This document shows positions 56,040 to 64,000 of a stretch of DNA of 64,000 nucleotides, one piece after another. This stretch comes from Molossus alvarezi (Eukaryota; Chordata; Mammalia; Chiroptera; Molossidae), in assembly GCA_037176705.1 (NCBI GenBank), contig CM073891.1, positions 50,780,571 to 50,844,570 on the forward strand. Reading direction: 5' to 3'. Within the stretch, counting starts at the first letter, position 1, and the number at the start of each line of letters is the position of its first letter. Made by a program: the position numbers and the translations under genes. The notes beneath the pieces are model-generated. The model ran no database searches, was not told the origin of the DNA, and was given only the letters and a program-made list of their open reading frames with translations.

Positions 56040-57500
56040 ACATATTTTAAATAGTTTTTCTGGGGTATAATCTATATGCCATACAATTTACCTGCTGTAA
56101 ATGTATAATTCAATGGTTTTTAGCAAATTTATAGAGTTCTGAAAGCATCACAATCCAGTTTTAGAACTTTCCCATCACCCTCAAAACATTCTATGCTTTA
56201 TGCCATTGTAATGATCCCTGTTCCTATACCAAACATTAATCCGCTGTTCCATCTCCATACGTTTGTCCTTATTTGTTGACTATTGTTTAATTCTTTAAAC
56301 ATGATTTATTTTATTTCATCCAATGTACTTATAACAGCTGCTTTAAAATTTTTGCCTGCTAAGTCCAACATTTGGGACAGTTAGAGGAAATTTCTCTTAT
56401 TGTCTTTTTAATTGTAGAGTATGGGTAACACATTTCTATTTCTTTGAAGTCTCTTAATTTTTATTGTGGTTGAAAACTGGACTTTTAAAATAATGTAGCA
56501 ACTATAAATTCAGATTCTCCCCTCCCACAAAGGTTGTGGTTGTTGTTTTGTTTATCAGTTGTTTGATTTCTTTATTTAGTAACTTGTTTTGGCTAAGTCT
56601 GTCTCTCACACTCTGTGTGGACAAGGATGTTTTTGTTTTGTTTATTTATATTGTTTTTATTTTAAAATGTGTCATTCCACGATTTGCTCCATGTCTGTCA
56701 GTGATTAGAAAGAGGTTGTGCTCAAGCATATGAAACCAATAAGACTTCTTTTCTGCTGAATCCTCTCTGTGTGAGTAGAGGAGTATATTCATGTTGTGAC
56801 TATCTGCCCTGTTGTGATTGTCCTCCACTGGAATCTTTCATGTCTCCTCCTAATGTGTGTGTAACCTCATTTTGGCCATGAGGGTGTGGCTGATTGGAGT
56901 TCTCTTAGATCTCTGCTTTGCACTGTTTACAGACTCAGGCAAGAATACATTTGCTTTGATTAATTAATTCTACCAATAATGTCATTGAATGTAGTCTTCG
57001 CTTGCTGTTCCAAAGTGAGTGGGTTCACTTTGACCACAAGAAGAAAAGTAGCAAGTTCTCACCCTGGCCGGTTTGGCTCAGCGGTTGGAGCATCGGCCTG
57101 CTGACCAGAGAGTCCCAGGTTTGGTTTTCGCTAAGGGCACATACCAAAAAAAAAAAAAAAGCAACCAGTTCTCATGGCTTGCCTAATCCTATCAGGATCT
57201 CTGTGCCCACTGAGATGAGAATGGAAATGGGAGCAGCCCCAAGCAAGAAAGGCATGGAATCCAACTATCTTAACCTGCATTTTAGCAGTTCTTCAAGCAT
57301 AAATACTTTTCTGATGATTGTACAACTTTGTTTGATATCCAGGGCATGAAGATGTTTGTTTTGTCCCTTTTTGTTCAGGTTTACAACTGATTTAGGGGGA
57401 TGAAATTTTTCAATGTTTTTTCTTGGTCATAGCTGGGAATTCCTTACCCAGAGGTTTATGCATTTCAGAGAACACTACACTTATTCATTCATATATTTAA
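56040..57500 (-). mobile_element. Old L1M 3' region (minus strand), interrupted by a SINE
   Basis: TTTCTGGGGTATAATCTATA, TGTAAATGTATAATTCAATG, TTATTGTGGTTGAAAACTGG and GATTCTCCCCTCCCACAAAG then GGTTGTGGTTGTTGTTTTG resemble the complement of an L1M 3' part. The right part (57180-57500) is less sure. A head-only SINE sits inside (57062-57160). Confidence 0.5.
57051..57174 (+). mobile_element. Head-only SINE with poly(A), imperfect duplication
   Basis: GCAAGTTCTCA (57051-57061) and GCAACCAGTTCTCA (57161-57174) differ by 3 extra bases. Between is only a VES head (CCCTGGCCGGTTTGGCTCAG, CCAGGTTTGGTTTTCG box-B region, AAGGGCACATACC) followed by (A)15. Confidence 0.82.
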
Positions 57501-58629
57501 GATCATTAGTATTCATTTTTTTTCTAAGTTCAGTCAATCTAGAGAGCCTATATTAATGTAGTGGCTATTATTTCAGTATTATTTCTATAAGGATAATAAA
57601 TATTGTGTCTTTCTTTTTTTAACACTTGTTCCACTTTCCCAAGACTGTCATGATATTAGTGTCGTTATCTCTATCATCTGGCAGAGTACATCATTCCTAT
57701 TGTGGTCAACTGTTGGGGCCAACATTGTCATCCACCTTTGTGTCCTCTCAGCATTACATGAGTTTTATCTCCTTAACATGGGCCAGATAAAACTATTTAA
57801 ACACACGAAATAGGTAAGGGAAAACTGTAAAGGAGTTAAAAGGCCAAGTGGAAAGAATGTCATTATAGAGAAAAGTAACTGCCCTGTTCAAATTTAGAAA
57901 ACTGCTTTGGAATACTATGTAACTGTGAATTATATTAACTATACACACGTGACATTAAAATATCAACTCTTTCAAAATTACAAATCTAGCTTAAATAAAA
58001 TTTATAAAATACTCAAATACCTGGTTATTCAAAAAACATTATAAATTTTGGATAAATTACACATTTATAGAAAGATCCCTTATCTCTGCAAAATAATGTT
58101 ATATGGAGTAATAATGCAAAATAGTGAGACTGATTTTCCTTTTTAAAGATTATATATTCATAAAACTTAACTCATTTGTGTTAGCACAAATTAAATGAAT
58201 ATAAATTAAAAAAACATTTCTCTGAAACAAGCAAAATTATATATCATGTGTATTTCAAAATACAATTTTCTCATTAATTGATTGATTCATTCAATTACTT
58301 AGCAATTAAAACATGTATCTACTTCATAGAACCAACTATTATATTAGTGTTGCGAGGGATAGATACAAAGAGGAACCATATATGGTCAATGTCTTTCACC
58401 AGTGCTCTCTATTAGAGAATTAAGAATTTCATTAAATAATATTCCACAAATATTTATTGAGTATTTACTATGTATCAGAAATTTTGCTCAGAATTACAAA
58501 ATCATAATACAAGGTAGAATTGTAGCAATTTTCCAAATTCCAGATAGATTCCCTATCTTTCCTTTTTTTTAGAAACTAAAAATATCACTTTGACTATTCA
58601 ATTATTAGTCTACCAGTGGTATTCTGCAC
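57501..58629. other. Unassigned AT-rich sequence
   Basis: A small L2/MIR 3' scrap (AATATTTATTGAGTATTTAC) is at 58449-58490. Otherwise no gene or repeat recognised. Confidence 0.45.
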
Positions 58630-59060
58630 AAAGTTAAAAATAATAGCTGTTATTTACTGAAAGCTTACTATGTATCAAGAACAATGCTAAATGTTTTGCT
58701 AACATTAGATCATAGCAAATCTAAGGATGCTAGTATTTTTATTTTTTCAGATAGAGGAGGAAGGAGAGAGGGAGGAAGAGAGAGAGAGAAACATCAATGT
58801 GAGAGAGATACATCGAGTGGCTGCCACACATACAACCCCAACCAGGGCCTGGGACAAACTGCAACCGAGGTACATGCCCTTAGCCGGAACCAAACCAGGA
58901 CTCTCCAGTCCGAGGGCCGACGCTCTAACCACCGAGCAAACTGGCTAGGGCTGGATGCTAGTATTTTTATCTTCATTTTACAGATAACATATCATGGCAG
59001 TATGTTGCCTATGATCATAGGTCTAGGAAATGGTTAGGTAACTTAGTTCAGTTTGCAAAG
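58630..59060 (-). repeat. MIR (minus strand), split by a SINE
   Basis: TTACTGAAAGCTTACTATGT, AACAATGCTAAATGTTTTGC and, beyond the SINE, CTTCATTTTACAGATAACAT and GTTGCCTATGATCATAGGTC match the reverse of MIR. It predates the VES insertion inside it. Confidence 0.65.
58725..58970 (-). mobile_element. VES-type SINE with perfect 18-bp duplication
   Basis: GGATGCTAGTATTTTTAT at 58725-58742 and 58953-58970 bounds the body 58743-58952. Minus-strand head AGCCCTAGCCAGTTTGCTCG, GGTTCCGGCTAAGGGCATGT, GGTTGCAGTTTGTCCCAGGC and a CT-rich end. The GTCCTCGGGTGAGG tail of the long form is absent. Confidence 0.94.
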
Positions 59061-59670
59061 GTAATAAATGACTAAACTCAAAATTGAACAAAAGACTTGA
59101 TTATGTCTTTGCTTTTCTTCTTTCTTTTATTAGATCTGATGGACATGAATTTGTGTAATATATAAACTTCAATAAACATAAAATTAAACAGCAATCAGTG
59201 ATACACCTCAGTGTAAATTTAATTGGAAACATATTGTCTTTGAATCAAAGTACAGATTCAAAGTCGACGTTTTATACATCTTAGTGTGGTAACTCGCATG
59301 GCTTCTGGTTCTTTTCAGATATGGCACACCATTTCTTAAGTGGATAGTGTTATAGAATACTAATTTTGTATTTATATTTGTTAAAATTATTATAGAAGCT
59401 AATGAAGCTAATATTATTAGCAATTTTTCCCCCACCTTTTTGCCCTTACAAATCACCTATCAAAATCTCAGATAACCTTAGTGTTCTATGAAACACACTT
59501 TGGAAAAGTGGCATTAACATTAACATAAAAGACGAGAAAGATCAGGTTGGGATTAATGAGTTATAGGATGCTAGAGCATTAACTAGGATAGCTGAAGTAT
59601 AGAAGACAACATAGTTTTAGATAAAAAAAGCTTTTAAAATCACTGAGAATCCTACACCTGAAAAAGATTT
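59061..59670. other. Unassigned AT-rich sequence
   Basis: No gene or repeat recognised. Confidence 0.5.
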
Positions 59671-59904
59671 AAGAAAGTCTGAGTCTATAAACCTGGCCAG
59701 TGTGGTTCAGTTGGTTGAGTGTCATCCCATGAACTGAAAGGTCACTGGTTCAATTCCTGGTCAGGGCACATGCTCAGGTTGTGGGTTTAGTCCCTGGTCG
59801 TGGTGTGTGCAGGAGGCAGCCAATGGATGTTTCTCTCTCCTTTCTTCTTTTCTTTCTAAAATCAATAAAAACATATTTTTAAAAAAGAAAGTTTGAGACT
59901 ATGA
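59671..59904 (+). mobile_element. VES-type SINE with 20-bp duplication (3 mismatches)
   Basis: AAGAAAGTCTGAGTCTATAA (59671-59690) and AAGAAAGTTTGAGACTATGA (59885-59904). Body: ACCTGGCCAGTGTGGTTCAG head, CCCATGAACTGAAAGGTCAC arm, GGTCAGGGCACATGCTCAGG, GCAGGAGGCAGCCAATGGATG core and AAAATCAATAAAAACAT tail. The mismatches suggest moderate age. Confidence 0.9.
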
Positions 59905-60052
59905 AGTATCAGTATAGGTTCATCAGTTGTAACAAATGTACCACTAAAATGGGGGATATTAATAATAGAGAGGTTATGCATGTGTGGGATCAGGGATATA
60001 CGGGAAATCTATGTACCTCTCCTCAATTCTGCTGTAAAAATACAATTAAAAG
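59905..60052 (+). mobile_element. Old L1M 3' end
   Basis: GTATAGGTTCATCAGTTGTA, ACAAATGTACCACTAAAATG, GTTATGCATGTGTGGGATCA, TATACGGGAAATCTATGTAC and TCAATTCTGCTGTAAAAATA give the 3' terminus of the same L1M group as 8140-8640, in the opposite orientation. Confidence 0.72.
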
Positions 60053-62649
60053 TGAGGTCATTAAATAAAACTCAAGAGGAATTGAAAATTGTGTCTGGCT
60101 AAGCAACACAAAAAGTGGTCTTTAAGTTGCTGTCTGAGTACTATGGACTAGCACTTGATTCCTGAGAAGTTATGGTAAAACCAGCATCAGGAGACTGAAT
60201 CAGAATGGAAGCTAGATTAAATAAAATATTTATTAAAAAGCAACACAAGTTCATTTGTGCTTCCTCTCTTTTTAATTTTTAATTCTAGTCTGTTTCTGTA
60301 TAGACTAGTGGGAGGACACTTAAAATAAAATAAACCAAACAAAAATGTATTTGTGTGCTTTTCATGGAGAGAGCAGCATAAGCAAGAATTTGTAAAACAC
60401 TGTTGTGATCTGTATTAATTTGAGCAGAAGAATAATATAGGTGAATGAAGGAATTATGGAAGACAGAAAAGAAATTATGTGCATCAAATAACAGGGACCC
60501 ATTGGAGAAAACTGGAAGGAATTGGGAACAGGCTTGTAAACATTGTTTGTGTGGAGATGGAAACTTTCCCTTAACATGTGCTATTCTTTATAGGAAAGTC
60601 CTCATTTATCAGATGCTATCTCAGTTCACTTCTCACTTCCACATCTTTTCTAAATGTTCCCAATATATCATTTTTCAAAACTGAAAGAATTCTTTTGTTT
60701 AGTCTCATGGAGTTTTTTCTCTGAATCTCTTGGTTTCAGAAAATTAGGGATTCTAATTAGAAATTGCTGATGAAATCCACAACAGATGTGAAGAAACTAT
60801 AAAATTTGTGAACAAGGAACACCCCTTCCATGAACTTTAGTTGAGTTGTAGGCTAAATATCCCATCCCCAAAGTCTAGTTTTGTTTTGTCTTTAGACTTA
60901 TAAAGAGGAAAGAACATACCAGTTTCTGTTTTAAACACAATAAAATTAATAATGCTTTCTTATGTCAGCTTTCCAAGGCAGATGTAAAGAAGACTGAATG
61001 CAAAGAATTGTAGAGACATTGACAAGATGAAAGGAATTCCTATCATTTTCATCAAAACTTAAAGCAGACGCACAGAGTAGTAGCCATGGGCAATCCTCAT
61101 TTCTAAATAATATGTCAGACTGCAGGTGTCCCTGGGGATTGAGGAATGTGTATGGTTAATGTGTCTCTTTCTGTCTAGGGTTCCTGCCACATTTGTATAT
61201 ATTTTTGGCACAAGTCAATATTTGTTCTTTTTTTAGGTTATAGTATGTAATTCCTTGTAATATTAATTTTCTCCACGTATTCGACTCAGCACTGAGAACT
61301 CCTGGGCTTGGCATAGCCACTTTGTTTTTTATTCATTTCTGTATCGTGCCTCTCCCTTCTGCATCTGAGAGCCCATAAACAGAATTTGACGAAAGTCCGA
61401 TCTCTCTGTGTCATCTCTCTGAGGACCTATTTGTGATTGCAAAGGAATGTTTTCCTACACTAATTCTTATGCTCTTTCCATCAACTAATTGGGCTGACTT
61501 TGGACTCATATATATTTTTGATAAGAATGTCCCTGGTGAATGGGGAGGTTCTGTTAAAAAGCTTTTACATATTGACATTTGCTTGAATCAGGCTTTGGTT
61601 TTGTGTTTTTCAAATGTGTTACAGACATTTTTTCTCTCTTTTTTTTTTACCCCAACATACTTTACTAGTTTTATTACTTTACTGTATAAATAAAATTGAA
61701 ACCATTGAAGAGAGGGAGAGAAACCAATATGTCAAAGAATCACACCTATTAACAAGAGGTTTCTGACATAGGAATTAAATTGGCAGCAGTGAAAATTTCC
61801 TTACATGTTATGTGTTCCATTTGATTTCATTTTTGTACTAAAATCAACATTTTTAAATGTTAAAAATTTGGCAAAAGTAAGGCTTAATTTCTCTCTATGA
61901 AACTAATAATTAATATATCTTCTAACTATGACTATATTTCTTTTTTATTTAAAAAACAAAAATATTTAGTCTTTAGAAAAGTATAAAAGGCTAAATGAAA
62001 ACCTAAAGCACTTACTTCTTCACCATATATTTTTTCTACTAAGAGTTTCTTGTGAAATATAAATGAAATCAATTTATTGAAAAGCAAATATTGGATCAAC
62101 TTGCATTAAAACATTTCCCTCCCTTCATGAACTATTTAATCCAAGGTGGTCAAGTTTTACTTGATTTCATGGGGCTTACTCTGGAACAAATGGAAAAACA
62201 AAAACTACATAGGATTTATAAATATTCTTGTACTTCCCTGTCTTCTAAAAATTAATCATGCATTTTAAGCCATTTGCCTTCTTTAGAAGATATTTTTAGT
62301 TTTCTGTCAATTGTATGGTTTATGATAAAATAAAATAAACTATTCCTATTCTTCTAATTTTTTTTACTTGAAAAAGAAATTCCTATAAATTTGTGGAATT
62401 GAACAGGAAATCTATCCCAATTCAATAGCCATTGTACTACCAATTCCTGACAGTTCATCCTAACTTTAACACTTTGGATATATTCAACATTTCCATTATT
62501 TATATCGTCAAACCAATCAGTGGAATGAAAAGCTGCATATCTCCCAAGCATATCCCTAGAGTACATATTAATTCTGTCCCCTTACATGATAAATGCAATT
62601 TCGCATTTGTCCACATCCCTTTATCCTAGTTATGAAATAGTATGGAATA
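60053..62649. other. Unassigned sequence
   Basis: About 2.6 kb without a recognised gene or repeat. The open stretches at 60445-60684 and 61433-61693 (79 and 86 codons) show no motif. Slightly richer in mixed-composition sequence than its surroundings. Confidence 0.45.
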
Positions 62650-62730
62650 TCTTCTCATTTTTGCTATTTGTGAAATGTTTGACAGAGGTCTAATAATTTC
62701 TCTTTTCTAAGCTTCACATTCCTCTGTAAA

Positions 62731-62774
<44 letters not shown>

Positions 62775-62890
62775 GGGTGAAGACAAGGTAATAATTTGTT
62801 TACCAACTCTAAATGGTCATTCAGAGGATTAAATGAGATTGTGTATAAAGAGGAATTTACAGCCCAAAGCCTGGTGCACACCTTTAAAAA
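62650..62890 (+). repeat. MIR with an internal (TG)n microsatellite
   Basis: CTAAGCTTCACATTCCTCTG then TAAAATATG, a (TG)n run at 62734-62771, and GAGGATTAAATGAGATTGTG with CCCAAAGCCTGGTGCACA match a MIR core and 3' part; the repeat grew at the end of the CTGTAAAAT word. Confidence 0.65.
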
Positions 62891-63319
62891 TCCTCAAAAA
62901 AGGTTAGTTATAAAATAATACTTAACTAATTCAATCTAAGATTATTAGGGGGCCTTATCAAATACTTGAGAACTATAAAAAGTTCACAGAAACTTTATTC
63001 TTTTGAAACATAAATTTTCTAAACACATTTTTACTAATGTACTTGGTAAGAAAACTAGATTATGTATAGTGTTACACGTAAGCGTGATTGTATGTAGTTC
63101 TAGCATGAAATCACACTGTAGCATCATTTTATGTGATACATAGACTACATACATTACTGTTATATAGTTATTTACAGCTTCTGCTGTATTGTAAATGAGC
63201 TATATGGTTTAGTAATAAATTTAACAACCTACCATCTGTTACTGCTGTTAGCATAAAGTAACAGAGTTCCATTAGTAGCACAGGAATTCCTGGTCTCACC
63301 GGTGTGTGTCAAATTATAT
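62891..63319. other. Unassigned AT-rich sequence
   Basis: No gene or repeat recognised. Confidence 0.5.
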
Positions 63320-63540
63320 ATTAATTAGCACTTTCTTAAATTCTTACTTATACAAACTTATAATTATCTTATAAGTTGGGTATTGTTATTTAGAGTTTAG
63401 AGATAAATATGGAGATTTACAGATAGTGATAAGGTGCCCAAGGGTTATGAAGCTAATCACTGGCAGAACTGAGGTGCAGATGGTCCTTTTTGCTATTGTC
63501 ACACCATGTGACTGAACTGTGAGGAAAAGGTAGAAACAGG
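63320..63540 (-). repeat. MIR (minus strand)
   Basis: TTGGGTATTGTTATTTAGAG, AAATATGGAGATTTACAGAT, AGGTGCCCAAGGGTTATGAA and CTAATCACTGGCAGAACTGA match the reverse complement of MIR. Confidence 0.65.
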
Positions 63541-64000
63541 GAAACTAAAGAATAGCAGAGATAGTCTACAATGGCAATCAAATAGATTTAAATTATCTAA
63601 TTATGGTGAGAGGTCCATCAAGATCCCAATATGGTTGCTCCACTTCCATCCTTTTCTGATCCCTCTTTCCCAGTCTTACCCTCCCTCAGCTTTCCCACGT
63701 ATAGTCCATTATTTTCCTCCTTTCATGATCTGTATTATTAGAAGAATTATTTTGCTTCTTGAACTCTCATTTACGTCTATTCTTTGATAGATACTTCTAT
63801 GATGCATCAAAAGGACTCTTGCTAATGCCTCTTACTCCAAGCTGTTACCTCACATTCAAAAGAACATGTCTGAGTTTAAATGAGGTAACTTTATCATAGG
63901 AAAAACTTTGAATTAATTATATTTTATATAAAGAAGAATAAACCTTGAAACTTAGATGTTTAGTAACAGAATATTTCAATCAATACAATCCACTGATGAT
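63541..64000. other. Unassigned sequence at window end
   Basis: No gene or repeat recognised. Some pyrimidine-rich text at 63640-63730. Confidence 0.45.

Noticed and set aside
62734..62771. (TG)n as Z-DNA regulatory element
   Set aside because: An ordinary microsatellite inside a MIR; nothing nearby suggests a promoter.

Overview
The window looks like non-coding DNA from a mammal, very probably a bat. No host gene, tRNA gene or rRNA gene can be supported. The main clue is a large set of tRNA-derived SINEs whose heads read like the bat VES family (CTGGCC-GGTTTGGCTCAG and variants), with TCTCTC-rich bodies and tails of either the AAAATCAATAAA type or the GTCCTCGGGTGAGGATT type. Old shared mammalian repeats (L2, MIR, MaLR and ERVL LTRs, L1M, Tigger) and younger LINE-1 copies surround them. 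All family names here are from memory of consensus sequences. No database search was run.

Layout. 0.2-5 kb: VES SINEs and a solo class II LTR on the minus strand, bounded by a 6-bp duplication (2446-2828). 5-15 kb: L1M, L2, mariner-type MITEs and SINEs. 16.9-20.5 kb: an L1M piece, two SINEs, then a 5'-truncated young L1 (18601-20502) carrying a VES insertion. 21.8-27.1 kb: MaLR and other LTR-like remnants, a SINE whose tail has become a long GA/GAAA tract, and an L1 3' end. 29.2-35.6 kb: the most structured part. It holds a short head-only SINE and a 34-bp SINE stub. These are followed by an L1 that keeps its 5' UTR (with a 30-bp tandem array), nearly all of ORF1, the very start of ORF2 and the ORF2 C-terminal part, but has lost the middle of ORF2 including the reverse transcriptase. 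A third L1 3' end with its own SINE is joined to its poly(A). 37-46.6 kb: L2, a Tigger-like element, a MITE, MIRs, a head-only SINE and long AT-rich sequence with no recognised repeat. 46.6-49 kb: a Tigger 3' remnant, the 5' end of an endogenous retrovirus (LTR, leader, start of gag), then an L1M 3' end with a SINE. 51-60 kb: MLT1 and ERVL LTRs, SINEs, L1M and MIR. 60-64 kb: mostly unassigned sequence, with two MIRs and a (TG)n tract.

Nothing here works as a host operon or pathway. The relationship that matters is parasitic: SINEs, and probably the RT-less L1, depend on L1 proteins made elsewhere. The best candidate for something undescribed is this RT-less, ORF1-retaining L1 (HAL1-like in design), together with two nonsense codons that two separate L1 copies in the window share. 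A second candidate is a set of head-only SINEs that share one 3' breakpoint.
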